This document shows, one piece after another, positions 35,299 through 46,103 of a stretch of 64,000 bases of DNA (its first letter is position 1; each line of letters begins with the position of its first letter). The translations under genes and the position numbers were made by a program. The DNA comes from Mammaliicoccus sciuri. Its GTDB lineage: Bacteria > Bacillota > Bacilli > Staphylococcales > Staphylococcaceae. The notes below the pieces were generated by a model that saw only the letters and a list, made by a program, of their open reading frames with translations, did no database searches and was not told where the DNA came from. Location: the NCBI RefSeq assembly GCF_025561425.1, contig NZ_CP094824.1:744001-808000 (forward strand). Direction: 5' to 3'.

Positions 35299-35781
35299 TT
35301 GAAAAAAGTTAAAACCAATGCGATGCGCATCTTAGATCAATATAATATATTTTATCATACTCATGAATTTAAAATAGGAAAAGATCATTTAGATGGTCAT
35401 GAAGTTGCGCAATTAATTCAGAAACCAGAACATCAAGTGTATAAGACGCTTGTATTAACAAATGGGAATCGCGAATATTTCATCTTTGTTATTCCAGTCG
35501 TTGAACATCTTGATATGAAAAAAGCTAGTAAAGCTGTTGGTCAGAAAAAATTAGAACTCTTACCACTTGATCAACTCACCAAAGTTACAGGTTATGTAAG
35601 AGGTGGTTGTTCTCCAATTGGTATGAAAAAAACATATCAAACCGTAATTGATATCAATGCTGAATCATTATCTACGTTTATCGTCAGTGCAGTTAAACGT
35701 GGCTATCAGATTGAACTTGATCCAGCAGATTTAGCCAAAGTGATTGATGTAAGCTTTGATGATATTATTAAATATAACTAA
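35299..35781 (+). CDS. ybaK: YbaK/EbsC-type aminoacyl-tRNA deacylase (Cys-tRNA(Pro) deacylase)
   Basis: Cytoplasmic trans-editing enzyme that hydrolyses mischarged tRNA, typically Cys-tRNA(Pro). 160 residues of the YbaK/ProX fold. IGKDHLDGHEVAQLIQ, VYKTLVLTNGNREYFIFVIP with the conserved Lys, and GYVRGGCSPIGMKK (the family GG.sPiG motif) are all seen. TTG at 35299 is the start, with TAGGTG 6-7 nt upstream. It stands alone between a divergent small operon and an AEC transporter gene. Confidence in the family is high; the exact tRNA is inferred. Confidence 0.88.
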   Translation: MKKVKTNAMRILDQYNIFYHTHEFKIGKDHLDGHEVAQLIQKPEHQVYKTLVLTNGNREYFIFVIPVVEHLDMKKASKAVGQKKLELLPLDQLTKVTGYVRGGCSPIGMKKTYQTVIDINAESLSTFIVSAVKRGYQIELDPADLAKVIDVSFDDIIKYN

Positions 35782-35885
35782 ACTAATTTTAGTATAATTT
35801 ATTAATATTTCAAACAAAAAGTGTGCATAGAAGTTAAACTGTTGTTAATATAGATAAATGTGAGTTTAATGAGAGAAGTGATAAA

Positions 35886-36797
35886 GTGACAGAAAAATTT
35901 ATAATGATTATTTTATTAATTGCTTTAGGATACGTTCTAAAGAAGCTTAAATTCTTTAAAGCTTCTGATGGTAATGTACTTGCAACACTTGTACTAAATG
36001 TTACTTTGCCTTCATTAGTGATTGTAAATTTAAACGGATCTGATTTAGATTTATCTTTAGGATGGCTACCTATATTAATGCTATTATACGGCATTATAGC
36101 AAAGGTACTAATCATATGGTTATTTAAGAAAAAATATAATAATCAAATAAGAGGTACTGTGGGCATGATGGCCGCTTCAGTTAATATTGGACTGTTTGCA
36201 TATCCATTAGTCGCACAAATTTGGCCTAAAAATGGTTTATTATACTTCGGTATGTTAGACATTGGTACAGCTATCATTATGTTCGGTGTAACATATTTTG
36301 TTGGTAGTTACTTCAATGATGGTGGCGATCAATTTGACTTTAAACGAATGGGTTTAAATTTATTAAAGACCGTACCACTTATGACATATATGATTATGTT
36401 TATCTTAAATATAATGAGCATTAAAGTACCTGACAAAGCGATAGAATTCTTTGAAATTATTGCAAATGCGAATATGCCATTATCCATGATCTTATTAGGT
36501 TTATTCTTGAATTTTAAAATCGAAAAAGCATACTTACCGATTGTTGTTAAATACTTAGCATTTCATTATGGCTTTGGTTTATTAATGGGATTACTTGTTC
36601 ATTTCTTCTTACCTGTTGATGACCCAATGATCAAAACGACGTTACTTATTGGTTGGTTATTACCTATAGGTGTTTCAGTACTGTCTTATGCCATTACATT
36701 TAAATATAAGACCTTACCTATAGTCGGCATGGCTACTAATTTAAGTATTGTCATATCAATCGTCATTTTATATGTATATCAATTTTTCTTTGTTTAA
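35886..36797 (+). CDS. AEC (auxin efflux carrier)-family transporter
   Basis: Membrane transporter, 303 residues with about ten hydrophobic helices. The internal repeat typical of the family is visible: LVLNVTLPSLVIVNLNGSDL near residue 38 and NANMPLSMILLGLFLNFKIE near 200, each a broken helix with Pro. Bacterial relatives move malate, malonate or other small organic acids; none can be chosen here. GTG at 35886 follows GAGAGAAG. A strong bidirectional terminator follows. Confidence 0.8.
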   Translation: MTEKFIMIILLIALGYVLKKLKFFKASDGNVLATLVLNVTLPSLVIVNLNGSDLDLSLGWLPILMLLYGIIAKVLIIWLFKKKYNNQIRGTVGMMAASVNIGLFAYPLVAQIWPKNGLLYFGMLDIGTAIIMFGVTYFVGSYFNDGGDQFDFKRMGLNLLKTVPLMTYMIMFILNIMSIKVPDKAIEFFEIIANANMPLSMILLGLFLNFKIEKAYLPIVVKYLAFHYGFGLLMGLLVHFFLPVDDPMIKTTLLIGWLLPIGVSVLSYAITFKYKTLPIVGMATNLSIVISIVILYVYQFFFV

Positions 36798-36805
36798 TTA
36801 GACAT

Positions 36806-36846
36806 TAAAAAAAGCGTTTGGATTTCGCATCCAAACGCTTTTTGTT
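36806..36846. terminator. Bidirectional terminator between the AEC transporter and gdh
   Basis: AAAAAAGCGTTTGGAT pairs with ATCCAAACGCTTTTT around a TTCGC loop. Symmetric A and T tracts allow it to stop transcription from both converging genes. Confidence 0.92.
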
Positions 36847-36851
36847 ATATA

Positions 36852-37637
36852 TTAACCTTTACCGCCCATGAAAGCAGGGTAGTTTGTCATTCCGCCATCA
36901 ACATATATTGTTGTACCGTGAATGTAACTTGCTTGTTCTGAAGCTAGGAATGCATTAATATTTGCAACTTGATCCGCTTCACCAATTTCATGTAATGGAA
37001 TCATTTCTAATGTTTCTTCGCGTGTTGCAGGGTCAGAGAATTTTTCGCGAGTATGTTCTGTAACAATAGCCCCTGGAGAAACATTATTAATTCTTATACC
37101 ATTTTTACCGTATTCCATTGATAAAGTTTCCATCATCAATTTTAAGCCGCCTTTACTTGCTGCGTAATTGACGTAGTTTGGCCAAGGAATAACATCATGC
37201 ACACTTGCAGTATTGATAATTTGACCTTTAATATCATGCTCTAAGTAGTAATTAATGACTTCTCTACTACCAATAAAAGCACCTGTTAAGTTGATATCGA
37301 TAACTTTAGACCATTCTTCTAAACTCATTTCATGAGATGGAATTGGTTTTTCGAAACCAGCATTATTGATTAACACATCTATACGACCAAATGTTTCATG
37401 TGTTTGTTGAATCAAGTTCTTGATTTCTGACTCTACTGAAACGTCTGCTTTAATTGCAACCGCGTCAGCACCTGAATCTTTAATAGATTGAACGATTTTT
37501 TCAGCTTCTTCAACGTGATCTAAATATCCAATAACAACTTTTGATCCTTCTTTACCAAATCGTTTAGCAGTTGCTTTACCAATACCACTGTTACCTCCAG
37601 TGACAATCACAACTTTATCTTTTAAATCTTCATACAT
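36852..37637 (-). CDS. gdh: Glucose 1-dehydrogenase (classical SDR)
   Basis: NAD(P)-dependent short-chain dehydrogenase, 261 residues, oxidising glucose to gluconolactone. VVIVTGGNSGIGKATAKRFG is the cofactor TGxxxGIG motif; NNAG is at about 90; the catalytic set is Ser in IINTASVHDV with YAASKGG; SPGAIVTEHTREKF and HGTTIYVDGGMT fit the Bacillus glucose dehydrogenase group. ATG at 37637 has AGGAG upstream; GTG 37646 overlaps that site. It lies 30 nt after glcU in the same direction, the arrangement known from S. xylosus glcU-gdh, which supports glucose as substrate. Confidence 0.88.
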   Translation of the reverse strand: MYEDLKDKVVIVTGGNSGIGKATAKRFGKEGSKVVIGYLDHVEEAEKIVQSIKDSGADAVAIKADVSVESEIKNLIQQTHETFGRIDVLINNAGFEKPIPSHEMSLEEWSKVIDINLTGAFIGSREVINYYLEHDIKGQIINTASVHDVIPWPNYVNYAASKGGLKLMMETLSMEYGKNGIRINNVSPGAIVTEHTREKFSDPATREETLEMIPLHEIGEADQVANINAFLASEQASYIHGTTIYVDGGMTNYPAFMGGKG

Positions 37638-37667
37638 ATTAAACACTCCTATTTTTATATATTGAGT

Positions 37668-38525
37668 TTACCCTTTAGCTGCACCAATAATGAATGCTGC
37701 AATAATGATTAACACGATACCTATCCAAATAAATGTCATTTGACGTTTTGTTTTTTGTTCGCCTAATAGGTAAATACCACCTAGAGTAGAAACGATTACT
37801 AACATTTGTGAAAATGAAAAGCTCGTTCCGACACCAACTTTTGGTTGTGAAATGAATAGGAACATATTACCTAATGCCCATACAATCCCTGGCAATAAGT
37901 TGAGTGACGTATGTTTAACAGAAGGTTTATGTTTGAATGATAAAATAATACCCCCAATTACCATACCAATAGATTGTGGAAATAGTGCATCCCAACCTTC
38001 AACTCCGAATACTTGACCGATTACAACGTATACGACATAACCGACAGTAGAGATGAGTAATATTGGAATAGCTTTACCAATCTTTTTAGTATTTCCACTG
38101 TTTCCAGAACCTTTTTTCTGAACAGATGTAAATATCACACCGATAATCAGTAACACTAAACCTGATAGGCCAAGTGCAACTTGCGTACCTGTTGACCATT
38201 CTCCTAAAAATGCAGCACTGAATAATGTTGTTCCAAGTAATTGTAAGCCTGTAGATATAGGCATCGTTATTGAAACCCCAATTAAGTCTACACTTCTAAG
38301 TTGAAATCCTTGTCCAAGTGCCCAGAAAGCACCTGAAATCATACCGATTATAACTGTAGTGAATGTAAAGTGCACATCACCAAAGAAGAATAGACATAAA
38401 CCGATGATGAAAGCCCCAATTGTTGTACCTAAGATTTGGTTATAAGGACCTCCACCAACTTTAACGTTGATTAATACGACGCTTCCCCAGAACAATGCTG
38501 GTAATAGCGCTATAAGGTATTCCAT
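37668..38525 (-). CDS. glcU: Glucose uptake protein GlcU (GRP family)
   Basis: Non-PTS sugar transporter of the glucose/ribose porter (drug/metabolite transporter) family, 285 residues with ten helices. [20 protein letters not shown] at the N-terminus, [20 protein letters not shown] and [19 protein letters not shown] are typical of GlcU. ATG at 38525 is chosen; the ribosome site is weak (GAAAGCGAG) and a TTG at 38531 is possible. With the downstream dehydrogenase it gives a PTS-independent route for glucose uptake and oxidation. Confidence 0.9.
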   Translation of the reverse strand: MEYLIALLPALFWGSVVLINVKVGGGPYNQILGTTIGAFIIGLCLFFFGDVHFTFTTVIIGMISGAFWALGQGFQLRSVDLIGVSITMPISTGLQLLGTTLFSAAFLGEWSTGTQVALGLSGLVLLIIGVIFTSVQKKGSGNSGNTKKIGKAIPILLISTVGYVVYVVIGQVFGVEGWDALFPQSIGMVIGGIILSFKHKPSVKHTSLNLLPGIVWALGNMFLFISQPKVGVGTSFSFSQMLVIVSTLGGIYLLGEQKTKRQMTFIWIGIVLIIIAAFIIGAAKG

Positions 38526-38631
38526 ACACAAGACTCGCTTTCTCTATTTATTTGTATTATTTAAACTACCCAAGTATTATACGCACGAAACTTTTTTATT
38601 GTAAAACATATAGCTCACAATGTAATTTTAC

Positions 38632-38676
38632 TATTAAAAAAGACCCATGAGCGCTTATTAAGCATTCATGAGCCTT
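38632..38676 (-). terminator. Rho-independent terminator after the GNAT gene (minus strand)
   Basis: Read on the minus strand, GGCTCATGA pairs with TCATGGGTC around an inner AAT-GCT/AGC-GC stem, followed by TTTTTT. It ends the acetyltransferase transcript before glcU. Confidence 0.75.
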
Positions 38677-38686
38677 AGTTTAAATA

Positions 38687-39559
38687 TTAAACATCGTATG
38701 GTCTCACATATTTAAAATGATGTGTTTCATTGACGATGTGGAAACCGACTTTTTCATATAATAATTGTATTTGTTCATGCTTTTTACTATCTACATAAAT
38801 ACGAACTGTTTCGACGTCTTGATGATTAAATGCTTCTGTCGTCGCGAAATGTATCATTTGAAACGCGATGCCTTGTTTTCTGTAATCATGGTGAGAAGCT
38901 AAATTAGGAATTGTGGCTAATTTCTCAGGTATATCTATGGATAGATAGATGTATCCTTTAACAAGACCTTCAGCTATATATAAATAAAGCGCATGATTAT
39001 CGTCTAGTGAATCTATAATATCATCAGCACTTATATCACTATGTTTGAAACTATTGGAATGTAATTTATTAAAGGCATAGTAATAAGGTTTGCTGTATGG
39101 CGTCATTTGGTGTTGCTTATCAATTGGTAAAGGTGGTTGTTGAATTTCTAATGTATATTGCGTTTCTACATATCCCGCATGCAGTCTTTTCAGTTTACTA
39201 TTATTTAAAATGTGATCTTTGTGTAGCGAAATGTGGCAATATTTAATGTTTGGATGATTATTTAAAAGTGTTTCCCATATTTCTTTTAAGGCGCTTAACG
39301 TTTCTTCATTTGTATCATTAACGATTGGTCCCCATACATTTGCAGTCTCATCATCTACACGCTCAAATCCTAATATCCCGGTAATTGTGTCATTGTCTTC
39401 TATATAGTAGAAGGTGGTTTCATCAAATTTATGGCTTAAGTCATTCTTAATATCTTCTATTGACTGAGGTATATGTGTCACGTAGTTTGTTTCTTGCCTG
39501 TTTTTTTCGTGTAAATAAGAAGCTATCGGATCGATTTCTTTAAGAGGCAGTATTTGCAT
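38687..39559 (-). CDS. GNAT-family N-acetyltransferase (two-domain)
   Basis: Predicted acetyltransferase, 290 residues. The C-terminal half (about 150-290) is a GNAT domain: IPNLASHHDYRKQGIAFQMI contains the acetyl-CoA loop RKQGIA, and VRIYVDSKKHEQIQLLYEKV the following helix. The N-terminal half (EDNDTITGILGFERVDDETA) is a second, degenerate GNAT repeat. ATG at 39559 has AGGAGTG upstream; the reading frame open further upstream lacks a ribosome site. Acceptor unknown. Monocistronic between glcU and topB. Confidence 0.75.
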   Translation of the reverse strand: MQILPLKEIDPIASYLHEKNRQETNYVTHIPQSIEDIKNDLSHKFDETTFYYIEDNDTITGILGFERVDDETANVWGPIVNDTNEETLSALKEIWETLLNNHPNIKYCHISLHKDHILNNSKLKRLHAGYVETQYTLEIQQPPLPIDKQHQMTPYSKPYYYAFNKLHSNSFKHSDISADDIIDSLDDNHALYLYIAEGLVKGYIYLSIDIPEKLATIPNLASHHDYRKQGIAFQMIHFATTEAFNHQDVETVRIYVDSKKHEQIQLLYEKVGFHIVNETHHFKYVRPYDV

Positions 39560-39701
39560 GATAGTCACTCCTTTAATATTCAACGATTATTTTATTCCAT
39601 TATACGATTAATCGAAAATTTATAAAAGTTTTTCATGCCTTTAGAACACTTTTTATTCATGTTATAATAGTAAGAATGTAAAAAAGAATGGGTGAAAAGA
39701 A

Positions 39702-41837
39702 ATGAAAGCATTAGTTCTTCCAGAAAAACCTTCAGTAGGTCGTGACATCGCTAAAGCATTAGGTATTCATGATCAGAAGAAAGGTTACTTTGAAAATAAA
39801 AATTATATCGTTACTTGGGCATTAGGACATCTTGTAACGAATGCTACACCTGAAGAATACGACAAGAAATTTAAAGAATGGAATTTAAATGTCTTACCAA
39901 TAATTCCTGATTATATGAAACATGTTGTAATTAAGAAAACAAGAAGCCAATTTAACACAGTTCAACATTTGATGAAGCGAGACGATGTAAATTCAATTAT
40001 TATTGCGACAGATGCTGGTAGGGAAGGTGAACTTGTTGCAAGGTTAATTATTGAAAAAGCAAAAGTCAAAAAGCAAATTAAGCGACTATGGATCAGTTCA
40101 GTTACTGAAAAAGCAATTAAAGCAGGCTTTCAAAATTTAAGACCTGGTGAAGCATATAACAATTTATATCAAGCCGCATTATGTAGAAGTGAAGCGGATT
40201 GGATTGTTGGTATAAATGCGACTAGAGCTTTAACAACGAAATATGACGCGCAATTATCATGTGGTCGTGTACAAACACCAACTTTAAATCTTGTACAAAT
40301 GAGACAACAAGAAATTCAATCATTTAAACCTGAAAAGTATTATCAGATGAATATTGAAGTTGAAGGTTATAAATTTAAATGGTTGAGTAAGAGTGGAGAT
40401 AAAACATTTGATGCTGATTTAATAGAACAAGTTAAACAACAAGTTCAAAATAAAAAAGGTATTATCCAAAATATCTCGAAAAAGAAAAAAACAAAGTATC
40501 CTCAAAAGTTATACGATCTTACAAGTTTGCAACAAACAGCGTATCAACGTTATAAAATGAGTGCGAAAGAAACGTTGAATACAATGCAAGCATTGTATGA
40601 ACAACATAAAGTACTGACTTATCCTAGAACAGATTCTAACTACTTAACAGATGATATGGTTTCTTCTCTGAAAGAACGAGTATCATCATTAACTGCTACA
40701 CCACTTAAATCACATGCTGTACCATTGCTTAAAAAACCAATTAGAGCGGGGAAACATTTTGTTGATAATAAGAAGGTTTCAGACCATCATGCGATTGTAC
40801 CAACAGAAGTGAGACCTAACTTTGATCAGTTATCTCCTAGAGAACAGAAAATTTATATGCTAGTGGCTGAAAGATTTTTAGAAGTATTATTATCACCATA
40901 TCAATATGAAGAAACAACTGTGACATTAACATGTGAAGGGGAAAGTTTTAAACTGACACAAGAAGTAGCAGTTGAATTAGGCTTTAAAGAACTATATGAA
41001 GAAAAGACGCATGTGAAAGCTTTGCCTTTTGAAGAACAGCAGCATGTGAATATACAAAAAGTGAATGTCGTTAGTAAAGATACAGAACCGCCTGCGTACT
41101 TCAATGAAGGAACTTTACTTAAGGCGATGGAATCACCACATCATTTCTTTAAACCTAAAGATAAGAAAATGGCTCAAACTTTATATGAAACAGGTGGTAT
41201 TGGAACAGTTGCGACAAGAGCGGATATCATCGAGAAGTTATATAGTTCTAATGTAATAGAAGCGGTGCAAGGTAAAATTAAGATTACGCCTAAAGGTAAA
41301 CAATTATTAAACTTAGCACCTGAACAACTGACATCACCAGAATTAACGGCAGATTGGGAAATGAAGTTAACGCAAATCGAAAAAGGAAATTATTCTAAAA
41401 ATAAATTCATGAATGAAATGAGAAACTTCACGAGAGAAATCATTGCGGATATTAAAGAAAGTGATGATAAATTCAAGCACGATAATATCACAACGACTGA
41501 GTGTCCGACTTGTGGTAAATTTATGCTTAAAGTTAAAACGAAAAATGGTCAAATGCTCGTGTGTCAAGATCCAACATGTAAGACTAAGAAGAATCAACAA
41601 AGACAAACGAATGCCAGATGTCCAAACTGTAAGAAGAAACTTACACTGTATGGAACAGGTAAAAAAGCAACTTATAGATGTGTATGTGGTCATACAGAAA
41701 CACAAGAGCATATGGACGAAAGACTTAAAAATAGAAAATCAGGCAAAATAGGCAAAAAAGAAATGAAGAAATATATGCAAACTGAAGAAGTAGAAAACAA
41801 TCCATTTAAAGACGCTTTAAAAGGATTGAAGTTCTAA
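39702..41837 (+). CDS. topB: DNA topoisomerase III (type IA)
   Basis: Type IA topoisomerase of 711 residues that cuts one DNA strand and helps decatenate replication or recombination intermediates. The Toprim domain opens with [18 protein letters not shown] and holds [16 protein letters not shown] (Mg ligands). The active-site Tyr lies in [15 protein letters not shown] (about residue 310). Domain markers [10 protein letters not shown] and [18 protein letters not shown] follow. C-terminal zinc-like Cys pairs occur (CPTCGKF, CQDPTC, CPNCKKK, CVCGH). ATG at 39702 follows GGGTGA. TATAAT at 39663-39668 is the likely -10. Ends at a strong terminator. Confidence 0.95.
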   Translation: MKALVLPEKPSVGRDIAKALGIHDQKKGYFENKNYIVTWALGHLVTNATPEEYDKKFKEWNLNVLPIIPDYMKHVVIKKTRSQFNTVQHLMKRDDVNSIIIATDAGREGELVARLIIEKAKVKKQIKRLWISSVTEKAIKAGFQNLRPGEAYNNLYQAALCRSEADWIVGINATRALTTKYDAQLSCGRVQTPTLNLVQMRQQEIQSFKPEKYYQMNIEVEGYKFKWLSKSGDKTFDADLIEQVKQQVQNKKGIIQNISKKKKTKYPQKLYDLTSLQQTAYQRYKMSAKETLNTMQALYEQHKVLTYPRTDSNYLTDDMVSSLKERVSSLTATPLKSHAVPLLKKPIRAGKHFVDNKKVSDHHAIVPTEVRPNFDQLSPREQKIYMLVAERFLEVLLSPYQYEETTVTLTCEGESFKLTQEVAVELGFKELYEEKTHVKALPFEEQQHVNIQKVNVVSKDTEPPAYFNEGTLLKAMESPHHFFKPKDKKMAQTLYETGGIGTVATRADIIEKLYSSNVIEAVQGKIKITPKGKQLLNLAPEQLTSPELTADWEMKLTQIEKGNYSKNKFMNEMRNFTREIIADIKESDDKFKHDNITTTECPTCGKFMLKVKTKNGQMLVCQDPTCKTKKNQQRQTNARCPNCKKKLTLYGTGKKATYRCVCGHTETQEHMDERLKNRKSGKIGKKEMKKYMQTEEVENNPFKDALKGLKF

Positions 41838-41852
41838 CTTAATATGAAAAGA

Positions 41853-41886
41853 GACTGGGATATCATGTGATATCTCAGTTTTTTAA
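41853..41886 (+). terminator. Rho-independent terminator after topB
   Basis: ACTGGGATATCA pairs with TGATATCTCAGT (one G-T pair) over a TG loop and is followed by TTTTTT. Confidence 0.88.
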
Positions 41887-41942
41887 TATCTTAGCAGCAA
41901 TAGAGTTGGCTAGAAGCATACTGTCACGGATGATAAACGTAA

Positions 41943-42030
41943 AAACCGAACTATAACACGAACATAAATAAATTTAATTATAAAAATGTTCGTAAAAAGT
42001 ATTGATTTTTGATGTTCCCAGTAATACAAT
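41943..42030 (+). promoter_or_regulatory. pbuG promoter with a PurBox-like (PurR) inverted repeat
   Basis: CGAAC (41959-41963) and GTTCG (41988-41992) face each other with 24 nt between, in the context ACGAACAT and ATGTTCGT. That fits the PurR PurBox, two CGAA-containing arms about 16-17 nt apart outside the arm cores. A further arm-like ACCGAACTAT lies at 41945-41954. Just downstream is TTGATT (42002-42007), 17 nt, TACAAT (42025-42030), a good sigma-A promoter. No guanine-riboswitch core was seen. Regulation by PurR is inference. Confidence 0.6.
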
Positions 42031-42060
42031 GTACAGTGTTGAAATTAATAAAGGAGTCTT

Positions 42061-43398
42061 ATGATGAAACGTTACTTTAAGTTTGATGAATTGGGAACAA
42101 ATTATAAAAGAGAAATTCTTGGTGGTTTAACGACATTCCTTTCTATGGCATACATATTAGCAGTTAACCCATCAATGTTAAGCTTGGCAAGTGTTGAAAA
42201 TGTACCTGATTCAATGAGAATGGACCAAGGTTCTGTGTTTGTTGCTACAGCATTAGCAGCACTAGTTGGTTGTTTATTTATGGGTATCATTGCGAAATAC
42301 CCTATAGCTTTGGCACCAGGTATGGGATTAAATGCATTTTTCGCGTTTACAGTTGTGCTTACAATGGGTATTCCATGGCAAACTGGTTTAACGGGCGTAC
42401 TATTCTCAGGTGTTATATTTGCGATATTAACGATGAGTGGTTTACGAGAGGTTATTATCAATGCAATACCATTTGAATTAAAGATGGCTGTATCTGCCGG
42501 TATAGGATTGTTTATTACCTTTGTAGGTTTACAAGGTGCAGGTATTGTTAAAAAAGAAGATTCAACTTTAGTTACACTTGGTACAATGCATAACCCAGAA
42601 GTACTATTAGCAGTGTTTGGTATTATCATTACTATTATATTAATGGCTAAAAAATTACCAGGAGCAATTTTCATCGGAATGGTCTTAACAGCTATTGCGG
42701 GATTAATTACAGGTTTAATTGCAATGCCAGATAGTATAGTAGGGAAAGTACCAAGTGTATCACCAACATTTGGTGCAGCATTCGAAGTGTTTGGTGATTT
42801 ATCTACTATATTTAATGTACAATTCTTAATTGTCGTTTTAACTTTCTTATTTATAGATTTCTTTGATACTGCAGGAACGTTAGTTGCGGTAGCCAACCAA
42901 GCAGGTTTAATGAAAGATAATAAATTACCTAGAGCAGGTAAAGCATTATTCTCTGATTCATTAGCAACAATTGTAGGTGCAATATTTGGTACTTCAACTA
43001 CAACAAGTTATATAGAATCTAGTGCAGGTGTTGCAGTTGGTGCACGTACAGGATTCGCAAGTGTTGTAACAGGTATTTGTTTCTTAGCAGCATTATTATT
43101 CTCACCATTAATGTCAGTTGTTACAAGTGCGGTTACAGCACCAGCACTTGTTATAGTAGGTGTATTGATGGTTAGTAACTTAGGTAAAATTGATTGGCAA
43201 AAATTTGAGATTGCAGTACCAGCTTTCTTAACAATGATTATGATGCCTTTAACATATTCAATTGCAACAGGTATTGCGTGTGGATTTATCTTCTATCCAA
43301 TCACAATGATCGTAGCAAAAAGACATAAAGAAATTCACCCAATTATGTACGGTTTATTCTTCGTCTTTGTCGCTTACTTTGTATTTGTACATGCATAA
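42061..43398 (+). CDS. pbuG: Guanine/hypoxanthine permease, NCS2 family (PbuG)
   Basis: Membrane purine-base importer of the AzgA-like NCS2 group, 445 residues with about 13-14 hydrophobic segments. Signatures: EILGGLTTFLSMAYILAVNP at the N-terminus, GLNAFFAFTVV, LFIDFFDTAGTLVAVANQAG near residue 265, and SLATIVGAIFGTSTTTSYIE containing the substrate-site motif GTSTTT. ATG at 42061 (or 42064) follows AAAGGAG. A PurBox-like site upstream suggests repression by PurR when purines are ample. A strong terminator follows. Located between topB and the S10 operon. Confidence 0.92.
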   Translation: MMKRYFKFDELGTNYKREILGGLTTFLSMAYILAVNPSMLSLASVENVPDSMRMDQGSVFVATALAALVGCLFMGIIAKYPIALAPGMGLNAFFAFTVVLTMGIPWQTGLTGVLFSGVIFAILTMSGLREVIINAIPFELKMAVSAGIGLFITFVGLQGAGIVKKEDSTLVTLGTMHNPEVLLAVFGIIITIILMAKKLPGAIFIGMVLTAIAGLITGLIAMPDSIVGKVPSVSPTFGAAFEVFGDLSTIFNVQFLIVVLTFLFIDFFDTAGTLVAVANQAGLMKDNKLPRAGKALFSDSLATIVGAIFGTSTTTSYIESSAGVAVGARTGFASVVTGICFLAALLFSPLMSVVTSAVTAPALVIVGVLMVSNLGKIDWQKFEIAVPAFLTMIMMPLTYSIATGIACGFIFYPITMIVAKRHKEIHPIMYGLFFVFVAYFVFVHA

Positions 43399-43402
43399 TA
43401 AA

Positions 43403-43445
43403 AAAAGCCACGAGATTTCATTTAATGAAGTCTCGTGGCTTTCTA
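43403..43445. terminator. Bidirectional terminator after pbuG
   Basis: AAAGCCACGAGA pairs with TCTCGTGGCTTT, with TTTCAT/ATGAAG extending the stem inward. A and T tracts on both sides serve pbuG and the convergent minus-strand gene. Confidence 0.92.
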
Positions 43446-43453
43446 TTTATATA

Positions 43454-43822
43454 TTAACTTTTATAAGTAGTCTTGTAATATTTAGATGGGATATATACTG
43501 GCGCAATTATAATCGTAAATAAGAAGATAATCATTAAAACGACCATTACGATATGTAGTAACCAGCCAATAATAGGAATGATTGCAACAAAGCTAGCGAT
43601 TAGTCCGATTAATGGAATAACAAATATTACTTTAACAGAATTCTGGTTATCTATTAATAGGATAAGTGTCGTAATAAAGTATAACGTTCCATTAAGTACC
43701 AAGGCATTATAACCAGTTGAAAGAACAATTCCTCCACCTAGAAAAGGTATAGCTAATAATAACTCAGATACAACTAATATAATAGAAAGAACTAGCAACA
43801 CTGATTTAATTCCTCTTTTCAT
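43454..43822 (-). CDS. Hypothetical membrane protein
   Basis: 122 residues with four hydrophobic helices (about 7-28, 45-58, 65-88 and 92-112) and a short basic tail (SKYYKTTYKS). No family recognised and no catalytic motif. ATG at 43822 has AGGTGGTG upstream. It is divergent from the S10 ribosomal operon, and its promoter region lies in the same AT-rich gap. Confidence 0.65.
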   Translation of the reverse strand: MKRGIKSVLLVLSIILVVSELLLAIPFLGGGIVLSTGYNALVLNGTLYFITTLILLIDNQNSVKVIFVIPLIGLIASFVAIIPIIGWLLHIVMVVLMIIFLFTIIIAPVYIPSKYYKTTYKS

Positions 43823-43898
43823 GATTTCACCACCTAGTTAAAATTGCTTGTTATATTATAACATTTTGATTACAAATTATCTATTTAAATTTTACCTA

Positions 43899-44447
<549 letters not shown>

Positions 44448-44478
44448 TTCATTAAAATAACAGGAGGTGCGACTTTCG

Positions 44479-45141
44479 ATGACCAAAGGAATCTTAGGAA
44501 GAAAAATTGGAATGACTCAAGTGTTCGCAGAAAACGGTGAATTAATACCAGTTACTGTAGTAGAAGCTAGTCAAAACGTAGTATTACAAACTAAAACTGA
44601 AGAAGTAGACGGCTACAACGCTGTTCAAATCGGTTTTGAAGACAAACAAGCATATAAAAAAGATCGTAAATCTAACAAATATGCTACTAAAGCTGCTGAA
44701 GGCCATGCTAAAAAAGCAGGTACAGCATCTAAGCGCTTCACTCGTGAATTCAGAAACATTGATGTTTCAGTATACGAGGTAGGTCAAGAAGTCACTGTAG
44801 ATACTTTCCAAGCAGGAGACATTATTGATGCAACAGGCGTTTCAAAAGGTAAAGGTTTCCAAGGCTCTATTAAACGCCACGGTTTCTCTCGTGGACCAAT
44901 GAGTCACGGTTCTCGTTACCACAGAGGCTCTGGTTCAATGGGTATGGCTTCAGATGCTTCTAAAGTATTTAAAGGTAAAGAATTACCAGGCCGTATGGGC
45001 GGAAACACAGTTACTATGCAAAACTTAGAAGTAGTTAAAGTTGATGCAGAAAATAACGTAATTTTAGTTAAAGGTAACGTGCCAGGTCCTAAAAAAGGTT
45101 TAGTAAAACTTACAACTTCAATTAAAAAAGGTAATAAATAA
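44479..45141 (+). CDS. rplC: 50S ribosomal protein L3
   Basis: uL3, an early assembly protein near the peptidyl transferase centre. 220 residues starting [20 protein letters not shown]; the central [20 protein letters not shown] is the family loop that reaches the active site. ATG at 44479 has AGGAGGTG upstream; the frame is open from 44467 but that start overlaps the ribosome site. 31 nt after rpsJ. Confidence 0.98.
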   Translation: MTKGILGRKIGMTQVFAENGELIPVTVVEASQNVVLQTKTEEVDGYNAVQIGFEDKQAYKKDRKSNKYATKAAEGHAKKAGTASKRFTREFRNIDVSVYEVGQEVTVDTFQAGDIIDATGVSKGKGFQGSIKRHGFSRGPMSHGSRYHRGSGSMGMASDASKVFKGKELPGRMGGNTVTMQNLEVVKVDAENNVILVKGNVPGPKKGLVKLTTSIKKGNK

Positions 45142-45170
45142 TTATTTAGGTGAAAGGAGGAAACAACATT

Positions 45171-45794
45171 ATGGCTAATATTGATGTATTAAAAGTAGAT
45201 GGATCAAAATCAGGTTCTATCGAATTAAATGATAGTGTATTTGGTATCGAACCAAACCAACACGTATTATTCGAAGCAGTCAACTTACAACGTGCTTCAT
45301 TACGCCAAGGTACTCACGCAGTTAAAAATCGTTCAGCAGTTCGTGGTGGTGGACGTAAACCTTGGAAACAAAAAGGTACAGGTCGTGCTCGTCAAGGTAC
45401 AATCCGTGCGCCACAATGGCGTGGTGGTGGTATCGTATTCGGTCCTACACCAAGAAGTTACTCTTACAAAATGCCTAAGAAAATGCGTCGTTTAGCATTA
45501 CGTTCTGCATTATCTTCAAAAGTAAGTGGTAACGAATTAACAGTTTTAGAAGCATTCAACTTTGATGCACCTAAAACAAAAGAATTCAAAAATGTAATGA
45601 GCAACTTAGAACTTTCTAAGAAAGTTTTATTCATCGTTGATACTGTAGACAGCAACGTTGAATTATCAGCTCGTAACATTCCAGGTGTTAAAGTTATCGA
45701 CGCTCAAAGATTAAACGTATTAGATATCTTAGATTCTAGTAAAGTCGTAATAACTAAAGCAGCAGTGGATAAAGTAGAGGAGGTGCTCGCATAA
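45171..45794 (+). CDS. rplD: 50S ribosomal protein L4
   Basis: uL4, exit-tunnel protein and, in many bacteria, translational or transcriptional repressor of the S10 operon. 207 residues starting [20 protein letters not shown]. The basic tunnel loop is visible as [23 protein letters not shown] at 45171 has AAAGGAGG upstream. The stop shares its last base with the start of rplW, so the two are translationally coupled. Confidence 0.98.
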   Translation: MANIDVLKVDGSKSGSIELNDSVFGIEPNQHVLFEAVNLQRASLRQGTHAVKNRSAVRGGGRKPWKQKGTGRARQGTIRAPQWRGGGIVFGPTPRSYSYKMPKKMRRLALRSALSSKVSGNELTVLEAFNFDAPKTKEFKNVMSNLELSKKVLFIVDTVDSNVELSARNIPGVKVIDAQRLNVLDILDSSKVVITKAAVDKVEEVLA

Positions 45795-46072
45795 TGGAAG
45801 CAAGAGATGTTGTTAAGCGCCCCGTAATCACAGAAAAATCTTCATCAGATATGGCTTTAGATAAATACACATTTGATGTAGATACACGTGCAAACAAAAC
45901 ACAAGTAAAAATCGCAATCGAAGAAATTTTCGACGTGAAAGTTGATACAGTAAATATCATGAACGTTAAAGCAAAAGCTAAACGTGTTGGTCGTTACAAT
46001 GGTTTCACTAACAAACGTCGTAAAGCAATCGTAACTCTAAAAGAAGGTTCTTCAATAGACCTATTTAACTAA
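45794..46072 (+). CDS. rplW: 50S ribosomal protein L23
   Basis: uL23, at the tunnel exit, docking site for trigger factor and SRP. 92 residues; [20 protein letters not shown] and [20 protein letters not shown] are typical. ATG at 45794 overlaps the rplD stop, with GGAGGTG inside the rplD end as ribosome site. 31 nt before rplB. Confidence 0.98.
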   Translation: MEARDVVKRPVITEKSSSDMALDKYTFDVDTRANKTQVKIAIEEIFDVKVDTVNIMNVKAKAKRVGRYNGFTNKRRKAIVTLKEGSSIDLFN

Positions 46073-46103
46073 AAATAATTACCATTAAGGAGGTAAAACG
46101 ACA

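Noticed and set aside
41941..42060. Purine riboswitch upstream of pbuG
   Set aside because: The conserved three-way-junction core could not be found. The signal seen is a DNA inverted repeat upstream of the promoter.
42102..42896. 264-codon open frame antisense to pbuG
   Set aside because: It lies wholly opposite a clear NCS2 permease gene, has no ribosome site and its protein resembles no family. It is a by-product of hydrophobic codon use on the other strand.
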